Source: an uncultured Bacteroides sp.
GTDB taxonomy: Bacteria > Bacteroidota > Bacteroidia > Bacteroidales > Bacteroidaceae
Direction: 5' to 3'
DNA: 48,058 nucleotides
Assembly (NCBI GenBank): GCA_947074205.1
Contig: CAMTOQ010000022.1
Coordinates: forward strand, 1 to 48,058
Shown: in pieces, positions 27,460-35,056 of the stretch
Numbering within the stretch: the first letter of the stretch is position 1
Layout: each line of letters begins with the position of its first letter
Position numbers and translations under genes: made by a program
The notes under the pieces: model-generated
What the model saw: only the letters and a program-made list of their open reading frames with translations
What the model was told of the DNA's origin: nothing
The model's database searches: none

Positions 27460-28524
27460 TTATTTTTTGTTGATAATTTCCATTTGTAGGCGTACCGACT
27501 CCTCGTGAATGGCTTCGAACACCTTCATCAAGAACTCGGGGCTCATACCACATTGCTCAGCTTGTGCACCACGCTTTTCTAGTATCTCGTTGTAGCGACC
27601 CGTTTGTAATACAGTGATTCCTTTCTCCTTTTTGAAAGTACCAATCTCACAAGCCACGCGCATACGTTTCGCTAGCTCTTGAATGATATTGTCATCGCAC
27701 TCATCAATCTGCTTGCGAAGTTGGCCCAAGTTCTCAGTGCTTTGTGTCTCTTGACGAATCACCAAAAGGTTCAAGATGTAATCTAGCACCTCTGGAGTAA
27801 CCTGTTGTGAGGCATCACTCCAAGCACAGTCGGGATTGCAGTGGCTCTCTATTATCAAACCATCGAAGTTCAAGTCCATGGCTTGTTGAGACAGAGAAGC
27901 AATCATCTCACGGCGACCGCCAATGTGGCTAGGGTCACAGAAGATAGGCAATTCGGGCAAACGACGGCGAAGCTCGATGGGGATGTGCCATTGAGGTAAG
28001 TTGCGGTAGAGCTTCTTGTCGTAGCTGCTGAATCCACGGTGGATAGCACCGATACGTTTCAAGCCTGCATTGTTGATACGTTCCAACGCACCGATCCACA
28101 ACTCTAGGTCGGGGTTCACAGGGTTTTTTATCAATACGGGGATATCCACACCCTTTAGAGCATCAGCAATCTCTTGCACCGCAAAAGGGTTGGCTGTGGT
28201 ACGTGCGCCAATCCAAAGCAAGTCGATACCCGCTTTCAAGCATTCGTACACGTGTTTGGCTGTAGCTACCTCGGTAGATACATACATTCCAGTCTCTTTC
28301 TTTACCTCTTTGAGCCATGCCAGACCGTCTACACCTACACCTTCGAAACCACCCGGTTTAGTACGAGGTTTCCAGATACCTGCGCGAAAAAGTTTCAAAC
28401 CTTTGTCCGACAATTCGCGAGCAGTGGTCATCACTTGTTCTTCTGTTTCGGCACTACAAGGGCCGGCAATCACTATGGGGCGTTTGTTCTCTATTCCGGG
28501 AAGTAAGATTGATTCGAGTTCCAT
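27460..28524 (-). CDS. Bifunctional DAHP synthase / chorismate mutase
   Basis: A 354-residue fusion. Residues about 1-260 are a DAHP synthase of the KDO8P-synthase-like type (IVIAGPCSAE, KPRTKPGGFEG, IFCDPSHIGGRREM), the first step of the shikimate pathway. Residues about 270-354 form an AroQ-type chorismate mutase (LRKQIDECDDNIIQELAKRM, then IGTFKKEKGI). The fusion places entry into the pathway and the branch step to prephenate in one protein, and the mutase domain can serve as allosteric sensor for Phe/Tyr in this family. It lies 53 bp after the aminotransferase gene within the operon. Confidence 0.93.
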   Translation of the reverse strand: MELESILLPGIENKRPIVIAGPCSAETEEQVMTTARELSDKGLKLFRAGIWKPRTKPGGFEGVGVDGLAWLKEVKKETGMYVSTEVATAKHVYECLKAGIDLLWIGARTTANPFAVQEIADALKGVDIPVLIKNPVNPDLELWIGALERINNAGLKRIGAIHRGFSSYDKKLYRNLPQWHIPIELRRRLPELPIFCDPSHIGGRREMIASLSQQAMDLNFDGLIIESHCNPDCAWSDASQQVTPEVLDYILNLLVIRQETQSTENLGQLRKQIDECDDNIIQELAKRMRVACEIGTFKKEKGITVLQTGRYNEILEKRGAQAEQCGMSPEFLMKVFEAIHEESVRLQMEIINKK

Positions 28525-28577
28525 ATCTTTTTATATTTTAATTGTTATCTTTTTAATGACGTTTTTTAGTTGAGATG

Positions 28578-29765
28578 TTAGGCCTGCATCACTTTTTTGA
28601 TGCGTTCTAAGGCTTCGGCCAGTTTATCATCCTTGCAGCAGAGCGAGATGCGGATATAGCGAGCGCCGTTGCTACCAAAGATAAAGCCGGGAGTGAGGAA
28701 TACACGTGCTTCGTGTAATAGTTTCTCTGTTAGCTGCTCCACATCGACATACTTAGCAGGAATCTTTCCCCAAAGGAACATCCCCACTTGCTTGGGGTCG
28801 TAGCTACACTCTAGCACATCCATAATCTCTCCTGCCAGTTGGCGGCGATTGCGATAGTTGGCGTTGTTGCCCTCGTACCAGGTCTCATCCGCTTCGAGTG
28901 CGGTGGCTGCCGCTAGCTGCATGGCGCGATACATACCACTATCTATATTGCTCTTCACCTTCAGAATCCATTGAATGAACTGCGGGTTGCTGGCCACCAT
29001 ACCGATGCGCCATCCCGGCATATTGTGGCTCTTGCTCATCGAGTTGAACTCTATACAGCAATCTTTTGCACCTGGTACACTGAGAATACTCATTGGCGTA
29101 TCGTTCAAGATAAAACTGTAAGGATTATCGTTCACTATCACGATGCCTTTGCGACGGGCAAAGTTCACCAACTTTTCGTAGAGCTCGGGAGTAGCGTTGG
29201 CTCCTGTCGGCATGTGTGGATAGTTGGTCCACATCAGCTTAACATCGCTCAAGTCCATTTGTTCTAGTTGCTCAAAGTCGGGCATCCAGTTGTTCTCCTC
29301 TTTTAAGTCGTAGGTCACCACCTCGGCACCCAGCAACTTGCTAAGCGAAGTGTAGGTGGGATAGCCGGGATTGGGTACTAATACCTTTTCGCCCGGGTTG
29401 ACAAAAGCCAGTGTCACGTGCAAGATACCCTCTTTCGAACCGATAAGCGGTTGAATCTCGGTGGCAGGATTTAGCTCCACCCCGTACCATTTACTGTACC
29501 AGTTGGCAAAAGCTTCGCGTAGTTGTGGAATACCCACATAAGGCTGATAGCCGTGTCCGTTAGGGTTGTCTGCTTCGCGCTTCAGCACCTCGATGGTAGC
29601 TTCTGATGGCGGCATGTCGGGACTACCGATACCCAAGCTGATAACATTCTTGCCTTCGGCATTCATCTGCGCCACCTCTTTGAGTTTGCGCGAGAAGTAG
29701 TATTCGCTTACGTCTGCCAATCGGTTGGCAGGCGTTATCTTATAACATGGATTTACCTGATTCAT
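28578..29765 (-). CDS. PLP-dependent class I/II aminotransferase (aromatic pathway)
   Basis: A 395-residue fold-type I aminotransferase from the ATG at 29765 (MNQVNPCYKITPANRL). A longer frame reaches 29852 but adds 29 residues lying inside pheA, so I prefer the shorter start. Signatures are GIGSPDMPPS, GSKEGILHVTLA, NPGYPTYTSL, a DNPYSF loop and the lysine motif SMSKSHNMPGWRIG. Class members act on aspartate, aromatic or diaminopimelate-type substrates. Placement between prephenate dehydratase and DAHP synthase points to final transamination to phenylalanine and tyrosine. Its start lies 26 bp inside the end of pheA, so translation is likely coupled. Confidence 0.88.
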   Translation of the reverse strand: MNQVNPCYKITPANRLADVSEYYFSRKLKEVAQMNAEGKNVISLGIGSPDMPPSEATIEVLKREADNPNGHGYQPYVGIPQLREAFANWYSKWYGVELNPATEIQPLIGSKEGILHVTLAFVNPGEKVLVPNPGYPTYTSLSKLLGAEVVTYDLKEENNWMPDFEQLEQMDLSDVKLMWTNYPHMPTGANATPELYEKLVNFARRKGIVIVNDNPYSFILNDTPMSILSVPGAKDCCIEFNSMSKSHNMPGWRIGMVASNPQFIQWILKVKSNIDSGMYRAMQLAAATALEADETWYEGNNANYRNRRQLAGEIMDVLECSYDPKQVGMFLWGKIPAKYVDVEQLTEKLLHEARVFLTPGFIFGSNGARYIRISLCCKDDKLAEALERIKKVMQA

Positions 29766-30588
29766 ATTCGCCAAGTATTTTAAGTTCTTTGGTAAGTGGA
29801 GTGATAGCCGTGATGGCCTGTTTGTAGCGCAGATAGTCGGTAAACGACACATCTATATAGAATTGATATTCCCATTCGCGCCCGATGATGGGCAAGGATT
29901 GTATTTTAGTCAGATTGATCTGATAGAAAGAGAGGATGGAGAGGACTTGCGACAGACTACCTTCGGTGTGGGGCAACGTGAAAACCATATTCGACTTATT
30001 GGCCTGCACATGGCGGCTCTTTTTAAGTTCATCGGCTTGCCAAGCATCGGCTACTACTAAGAAGCGGGTGAAGTTGTGTTTGTTGGTTTCGATTCCCTCT
30101 TGTAGTATCTTCATGCCGTAGCGTTCGGCGGCGGCGCGCGAGCAGATGGCGGCATGTCCTTTGAGCTGTCCCTTGCTGATGGCCTCGGCACTTTGCGCCG
30201 TATCTTCTGTCTCTACCACCTTTATCGTGGGGTGTTGTTGCAGAAACTCTCGGCATTGCATCAGCGCGATGGGGTGGGAGTTGACCTCGGTGATGTCGTC
30301 CCAGTCTTCATTGGGCAGGCAGACGAAGCAGTGCGATATGCGTAGCTTGTACTCGCCCACAATCTGTGCACCGCTCTGGCGAAGCAGTTCGTGGTTTTGC
30401 AGTAGGCTTCCGGCTATAGTGTTTTCAATAGCTAGCATACCTATATTGAGGCTGTCTTGGCGCAACGATTTGAACACATCTTCGAAGGTGGCGCAGCAAA
30501 TCAGCTCGATCTCTTCTTGGTCGAAAAAACGGTGGGCCGCTATGTCGTGGTACGAACCCAATGTTCCTTGTATAGCAATCTTTTTCAT
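29740..30588 (-). CDS. pheA: Prephenate dehydratase
   Basis: A 282-residue enzyme that converts prephenate to phenylpyruvate. Residues 1-180 form the dehydratase domain (IQGTLGSYHDIAAHRFF, AIENTIAGSLLQN, and the NFTRF active-site motif). Residues about 197-275 form an ACT regulatory domain (TEGSLSQVLSIL and KIQSLPI) that normally binds phenylalanine for feedback inhibition. First enzyme gene of the leftward operon; the start at 30588 lies 20 nt after a strong terminator in its leader, so transcription into it should depend on readthrough of that attenuator. Confidence 0.95.
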   Translation of the reverse strand: MKKIAIQGTLGSYHDIAAHRFFDQEEIELICCATFEDVFKSLRQDSLNIGMLAIENTIAGSLLQNHELLRQSGAQIVGEYKLRISHCFVCLPNEDWDDITEVNSHPIALMQCREFLQQHPTIKVVETEDTAQSAEAISKGQLKGHAAICSRAAAERYGMKILQEGIETNKHNFTRFLVVADAWQADELKKSRHVQANKSNMVFTLPHTEGSLSQVLSILSFYQINLTKIQSLPIIGREWEYQFYIDVSFTDYLRYKQAITAITPLTKELKILGEYESGKSML

Positions 30589-30607
30589 CCTTTATTAGTA
30601 GGGCTAT

Positions 30608-30643
30608 AAAAAAATCCCGCCTCAACGTATTGAAGCGGGATTT
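30608..30643 (-). terminator. Attenuator terminator in the pheA leader
   Basis: On the minus strand, AAATCCCGC (30643-30635) pairs with GCGGGATTT (30620-30612). Past one mismatch, TTGA/TCAA extends the stem around a 4-nt loop, and the 3' side runs into seven T ending at 30608. It sits between the leader peptide stop and pheA, only 20 nt before the pheA start, so it is a leader terminator and not the end of another gene. Confidence 0.9.
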
Positions 30644-30712
30644 ATATGATTATTCATCTTTTACTTTTCAGTTCTTAAGCATCATTGTCACTTGATACAT
30701 ACAAACTCCCGC
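30635..30712 (-). promoter_or_regulatory. Antiterminator pairing of the pheA leader
   Basis: Minus-strand GCGGGAGTTT (30712-30703), inside the leader ORF, is complementary to AAATCCCGC (30643-30635) with one bulged G. The latter is also the 5' arm of the terminator, so the two structures exclude each other. A ribosome stalled in the Phe/Tyr run leaves the first segment free (readthrough); one reaching the stop at 30688 covers it (termination). Confidence 0.75.
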
Positions 30713-30774
30713 TCTACTTTGCTGCTAAAGTAAAAGTAAAAAAAGAAGTAATATGTATAAGTAAAAATGTTCAT
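30688..30774 (-). CDS. Leader peptide for Phe/Tyr attenuation (28 aa)
   Basis: A short ORF from ATG at 30774 to TGA at 30688. Codons 4-16 read FTYTYYFFFYFYF: six Phe and five Tyr among 13. Another Phe is at codon 24. This is the hallmark of an attenuation leader whose translation senses charged Phe- and Tyr-tRNA. Codons 21-24 contain GCGGGAGTTT (30712-30703), which can pair with the 5' arm of the downstream terminator. The genes controlled (pheA, aminotransferase, DAHP synthase-chorismate mutase, tyrA) make exactly those two amino acids. I did not confirm expression; the case rests on the fit of codon content, antiterminator and terminator. Confidence 0.82.
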   Translation of the reverse strand: MNIFTYTYYFFFYFYFSSKVEREFVCIK

Positions 30775-30804
30775 CTCTGTGGATATTTGCTTTTTATTAT
30801 GCGA

Positions 30805-30834
30805 CAAAAGTAACACATTAGTTTTATAAACAAA
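30805..30834 (-). promoter_or_regulatory. Promoter of the aromatic amino-acid operon
   Basis: On the minus strand, TTTG (30834-30831) is followed after 18 nt by TACTTTTG (30812-30805), an exact -7 match with a -33-like element near the usual Bacteroides spacing. Transcription would begin around 30798, about 24 nt before the leader ATG. Confidence 0.65.
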
Positions 30835-30883
30835 ATATTTCTTTCATTTTTTTTGTGAATGGAGCTGAAAGAGTATGAAATGG

Positions 30884-32161
30884 CTACTGCCAACCCTTCC
30901 TCCTACTCTTGTAAGTTAGCATCCACACCAGCGATACTTTTATGCGTGTGGGGCCCACCCAAGTGTAATTGCCACTTCTCTGGCGGATAAGGTGCCACTC
31001 TTCATCAACTCCCCATTTGGGCTTGTATTCGCGGTACTTCGTCTTCATATAGCCCACGCTCAAGGCATACTCCATACGTAACGTGCCCTTCTTATTTATC
31101 TTGTGTGCAAAGCCTGCACTAGCACCCACCGAAAAGAACTCACCTTGATAGCCTTTTCTCTTCCACTCTAGGTCGTATTTGCCGCCACCCCCATAGAGGC
31201 CCACAAACCACCCCGTGAGTAGAGTCTTCTTCTCACGGTTGCCCAGCCAGTAGCGACCTTCGAGATTACCGTTTAGTAACTCTATGCAGATTTGCTCTTT
31301 GCTCCATAGCCACCATGGAAATGTCCATTCAGCTGCCACGCTCCACCGCTTACCAATGGGTATCTCTGCCTCTACGTTTAGCACCGTGAGTGCATCATAG
31401 AGTAGATTGGTTTTCAGTGCAATAAACGGTTTGCGTGTGTAAGGACGCAAAGGCGTTGTAGGCATTGTCATTTCAGTTGTGACATTCTCTATGCTTTCTA
31501 TGATTTCAACACTAGGAACTGTATCTTCTATTACACTCTCTATCATAGTTTCAGCTTCGGGTGCCACATTTTTTGTGAGTAGGGTGATGCAGACCGCTGC
31601 CGCACGCCTGTAAGGTAGATAATGTTGGCGGATATATCGCCAGGCTTCGCCACCACCTATACCTTTGAGTAGACTCTCTTGGCTTATATTATTACCCTTC
31701 TTTTCAACAGCCTCTATCACCTGTTGTCGGTAAGGCAATCGGTTATCTTCTTTTGCGACATTTATTAACCACTGCCAATTGATCTCCTCCACAATTACTT
31801 CAGTCATGGAAGGATTGATTTGAGGGTATTTATCTAATATATAGTTTTGGATAGTGTAGCCCCGTAGCAAAGCCAGTTGTTTATTGTAGTTTTCGTTACC
31901 ATCGGGTGAGGAGCTGGCTTCGATGATGATCTGTTCTAAAGTGTGGTTATCTGTATCGTTGGTGAGCAGTTGATCCATCTTTTTGATAGCAGTCGCATTG
32001 TTAAGATAATACTCATCTATATCGGCTTTGTCTAGTGGAAAATAAATGATAGTTTTTTGTTGATCGGCACATCTGGAAATGGCCGATTGTGCTTTAGTGT
32101 TTAGTGGCAATAGGTTGATCACCAATAATATAGTATATAAATGAATACTGAGATTTCTCAT
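30884..32161 (-). CDS. OmpA-like/DUF3575 outer-membrane-associated protein
   Basis: A 425-residue exported protein with signal peptide (residues 1-24, TKAQS). Residues about 36-140 resemble an OmpA-like region (IIYFPLDKADIDEYYLNN, IIEASSSPDGNENYNKQLALLR). Residues about 245-425 form a DUF3575 domain (IALKTNLLYDALTVLNVEAEIPIGKRWSV, then WFVGLYGGGGKYDLEW and WVGPTRIKVSL), probably a small beta-barrel. DUF3575 proteins commonly accompany Bacteroidales fimbria loci, and a second copy lies divergently at 32971. A role in outer-membrane anchoring or assembly is inferred, not shown. Confidence 0.8.
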   Translation of the reverse strand: MRNLSIHLYTILLVINLLPLNTKAQSAISRCADQQKTIIYFPLDKADIDEYYLNNATAIKKMDQLLTNDTDNHTLEQIIIEASSSPDGNENYNKQLALLRGYTIQNYILDKYPQINPSMTEVIVEEINWQWLINVAKEDNRLPYRQQVIEAVEKKGNNISQESLLKGIGGGEAWRYIRQHYLPYRRAAAVCITLLTKNVAPEAETMIESVIEDTVPSVEIIESIENVTTEMTMPTTPLRPYTRKPFIALKTNLLYDALTVLNVEAEIPIGKRWSVAAEWTFPWWLWSKEQICIELLNGNLEGRYWLGNREKKTLLTGWFVGLYGGGGKYDLEWKRKGYQGEFFSVGASAGFAHKINKKGTLRMEYALSVGYMKTKYREYKPKWGVDEEWHLIRQRSGNYTWVGPTRIKVSLVWMLTYKSRRKGWQ

Positions 32162-32970
32162 TAGGGTTAATTGTTTCTGTTTGGAAATGCTCTAAAAGTT
32201 TCATGCCTCTAATGAGGCAAGTGGATGAAGTATGCTCTTTATAAAGTTAACACCTCTCTTTTTGAATTGTTCGTTACTGTTTATTGATGTTTACTATTGT
32301 TGCATTGGACTGCCATCTTATTAATTTGTATTTTAAGCCCACTAATGTTGTAGGTTCTAAATTCCCTTGCTGATTTACTCCCCCTAATGTATTACCTTCT
32401 TTTATGAATAGGTGTTGTTTGACGCTCTTTTAGCTTGTTTCTCATTTGTGTAGGATGCTTTTCTTAGTAAGTGCAATATATATGCGCGAAGAGTTAATAA
32501 AGATTAAATGCGAGCTGCTATTTTCTCTAAATAAATTCCGTTTGTGACTATTTTTTGTAAATATATGTAATGTTGTGTGTGTTTTTGTGTGTGGATATCC
32601 CATAACTCGTAAAAAGAGCAGTAGATTATACATTTTATGTGGATCTTAAAAGGAGCTAGCAAATAGTATTAGCCTAAGTTTACAATCAGTTGTATCAAGA
32701 CAGTTTCATAGTTTTACTGCTCCTCTATTTATTAGAATAATGGGTTGTATATGGGACAATTAAATCGGCTATCTAACATTTCTGCAAACAGATAAATCAT
32801 TTATCATTTTCTGCTACTTATTAATAAAATAGATATCTTGAATGTATATTTATTTTACAATATCCGTGTCTGTTAACACTGTTTTTGTAACTATTTTTTT
32901 TGCTGAGTGAGGCGAACATTTTATGCTCTTTGGCGGTTTTATTTTAGAATGTGAAAAGACTTTAACTAAT
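32162..32970. other. AT-rich divergent spacer ahead of the fimbria genes
   Basis: An 809-bp region without a credible gene; the open frames in it are low-complexity. It should hold promoters for both DUF3575 genes, but no exact TAnnTTTG with good spacing is obvious. A 6-bp hairpin TGCCTC-taat-GAGGCA (32204-32219) lies in the leader of the leftward gene. An 8-bp inverted repeat, GAGCAGTA (32616-32623) and TACTGCTC (32715-32722), is within chance expectation. A GT-rich tract (about 32569-32593) is also present. Confidence 0.55.
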
Positions 32971-33555
32971 ATGAAGAAAAAATACACCTTGTCGATGCTA
33001 TTTAGCATATGTATGCTATGTGGATTTTGTATCCCAACAATATATGCTCAAGAATTAGGTATTAAAACAAATATACTGTATGATGCTACTACTACGCCCA
33101 ATCTAGGACTTGAACTAGGTACAGCACCTAAACAGACGTTGCAACTCACCTATAGTTGGAACCCATGGAAATTTAGCGACACCAAGCAGTTGCGTCATTG
33201 GATACTATCACCCGAATATAGATGGTGGTTTTGTCATCGCTTCAATGGCCATTTTCTAGGTGCTCATGCACTGGGAGGCCAGTTCAATGTGTCGGGTGTG
33301 AAGTTGCCTTTCGGCATTTGGAAAAGCTTGCGCGACCATCGCTATCAGGGCTGGATGGTAGGCGGTGGTATCACCTATGGCTATCAATGGATATTATCAA
33401 AACATTGGAATCTCGAGGCTTCGCTCGGGGTAGGGTATTTGCGGCTAAACTATAAGAAGTTTCTTTGTGGCGATTGTGGCGAAGAACTAGATCATCGAAA
33501 ACGCAACTATGTGGGCCCCACTAAAGCCGCTATTAGCTTACTCTATCTTTTCTGA
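32971..33555 (+). CDS. DUF3575 protein of the fimbria locus
   Basis: A 194-residue exported protein from the ATG at 32971 (MKKKYTLSMLF), which begins a normal signal peptide ending YAQE; an upstream in-frame ATG at 32923 would place 16 non-signal residues before it. The mature part is one DUF3575 domain: LGIKTNILYDATTTPNLGLELG, WKFSDTKQLRHWILSPEYRWWF, a Gly-rich centre and a YVGPTKAAISLLYLF end that suits an outer-membrane beta-strand. It is a shorter paralogue of the gene at 30884-32161. It opens the rightward run of surface-fibre genes; the next gene is 26 bp away. Confidence 0.82.
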   Translation: MKKKYTLSMLFSICMLCGFCIPTIYAQELGIKTNILYDATTTPNLGLELGTAPKQTLQLTYSWNPWKFSDTKQLRHWILSPEYRWWFCHRFNGHFLGAHALGGQFNVSGVKLPFGIWKSLRDHRYQGWMVGGGITYGYQWILSKHWNLEASLGVGYLRLNYKKFLCGDCGEELDHRKRNYVGPTKAAISLLYLF

Positions 33556-33581
33556 TTCCGTTCATCTAAATTTCCTCTGTT

Positions 33582-35018
33582 ATGAAGAATCTATTACTTA
33601 TCATTATTTTATTTTTTTCTTCTTTCTTCTATAGTATTACTGCCCAGCAAGCGCCACAGACGTTGGCACAGGGTGATATAGCTGTGCAACGCTTCTCCAT
33701 GGATCGGGTGGCCGACCAAGTGGTGGTGGGTATGCAGCTCAACCTCGACGGCTTGCATCTCAAACCCAACCGATCTATCGCCTATACACCTGTCATCACG
33801 GGGGTAGATGGGCAACAACTTGCGTTACAGCCTTTGGTGATTTCCGGCCGAAAACAATATATCGTTTACGAACGAGAGGGCAACAAGCAGTACCCCACAG
33901 CGATGGAGGTGCGGCGACACAATGGTAAATCTCAGCAGGTGGACTACTTACAATCGGTGCCCTACGCTTCTTGGATGAGCGGGGGCAATTTGCAGTTGAT
34001 AGAAGATCTATGCGGCTGTGGCAAACAATGGGCTTCGGAGGTGGCACAATTTCCAATCTTCGATTTCCACCCCGAAGAGGGCATAGTTCTGGCTTTGATA
34101 GAGCCGGAGGTGCAAGCCACCAAGGTGCGGCAAGAAGAGGGGAGTGCTTATCTCGACTTTCCCGTTAATAAGATTATAATTTATCCCGATTACCGTCGTA
34201 ACCCTGTGGAGTTGCAGAAGATAATCGGCACCATCGATTTGATAAAGGATGATCCGTTTATCACCATTACCGATATCAGTATTCATGGCTATGCTTCGCC
34301 CGAAGGGCCCTACAACAACAATGCCCGATTGGCAGCAGGACGTGCCGAAGCACTCAAAGAGTATGTGCGCAAGCAGTATGCTTTCCCCGATTCGCTATTC
34401 CACGTCACCTCTACACCCGAAGATTGGGAGGGATTGCGCAAGATGGTGGCTGCTAGCGATCTAGCCGATAAAGATCAGCTGCTCGAACTGATAGATGGTC
34501 CTCAAACACCAGATGCGAAGGATGCCGAGCTGAAACGCAAATTCGCGGCTACCTATAAGTTTATGTTGGCCGATTGGTATCCTGCATTGCGCCATTCCGA
34601 CTATGTGGTACAGTATGTGGTGCGTCCGTTCAATGTGGTGGAGGCTACCGAGCTACTCTACACCCGTCCGCAACTGCTTTCATTGCAAGAGATATTTATG
34701 GTGGCGCAAACCTACCCCGTGGATAGCCCTCAATATCAAGAGGTGTTCGAAACGGCTGCTCGCCTCCATCCCAACGACCCGACAGCCAACCTCAATGTGG
34801 CGATAGCGGCCATCAACCGCAAGGACTGGCCTGTTGCCCAGCGTGCTTTGCAGAAAGCGGGCAACTCGCCTGCTGCCAACCATGCCCGTGGGGTGATGCT
34901 GCTCTGGCAGGGCGACCTCGATGCAGCAGAACCGCTGCTAATTCAAGCCGAGAAAGGGGGGATCGTCGAAGCGGCTAGCAACCTTGAGATATTACAAGAG
35001 ATTCGAAAATATAGATAG
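33582..35018 (+). CDS. DUF3868/OmpA-like protein of the fimbria locus
   Basis: A 478-residue exported protein (signal 1-21, ITAQQ). Residues about 22-125 match the DUF3868 pattern (VVVGMQLNLDGLHLKPNRSIAYTPVI). Residues about 215-330 are OmpA-like (ISIHGYASPEGPYNNNARLAAGRAEALKEYV), suggesting contact with peptidoglycan. Residues about 380-478 look like TPR helices (NLNVAIAAINRKDWPVAQRAL). Together with DUF3575 it probably forms an envelope base or assembly unit for the fibre. GC content is visibly high (36 of 60 bases in 34741-34800) compared with the pilin gene that follows. Confidence 0.8.
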   Translation: MKNLLLIIILFFSSFFYSITAQQAPQTLAQGDIAVQRFSMDRVADQVVVGMQLNLDGLHLKPNRSIAYTPVITGVDGQQLALQPLVISGRKQYIVYEREGNKQYPTAMEVRRHNGKSQQVDYLQSVPYASWMSGGNLQLIEDLCGCGKQWASEVAQFPIFDFHPEEGIVLALIEPEVQATKVRQEEGSAYLDFPVNKIIIYPDYRRNPVELQKIIGTIDLIKDDPFITITDISIHGYASPEGPYNNNARLAAGRAEALKEYVRKQYAFPDSLFHVTSTPEDWEGLRKMVAASDLADKDQLLELIDGPQTPDAKDAELKRKFAATYKFMLADWYPALRHSDYVVQYVVRPFNVVEATELLYTRPQLLSLQEIFMVAQTYPVDSPQYQEVFETAARLHPNDPTANLNVAIAAINRKDWPVAQRALQKAGNSPAANHARGVMLLWQGDLDAAEPLLIQAEKGGIVEAASNLEILQEIRKYR

Positions 35019-35056
35019 TATATATAGATTAATTTTATTCACTTAAATTTTAGATT

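Noticed and set aside
29766..29852. Longer N-terminus for the aminotransferase
   Set aside because: The extra 29 residues overlap the pheA ACT-domain coding region and do not resemble the family; the ATG at 29765 gives the usual start.
32442..32633. 63-codon minus-strand frame in the AT-rich spacer
   Set aside because: It is low-complexity, has no recognisable motif and lies in a region expected to be regulatory.
32616..32722. Invertible promoter bounded by GAGCAGTA / TACTGCTC
   Set aside because: An 8-bp inverted pair is expected several times by chance in an 809-bp spacer, the arms do not extend, and no recombinase gene is present in the window.
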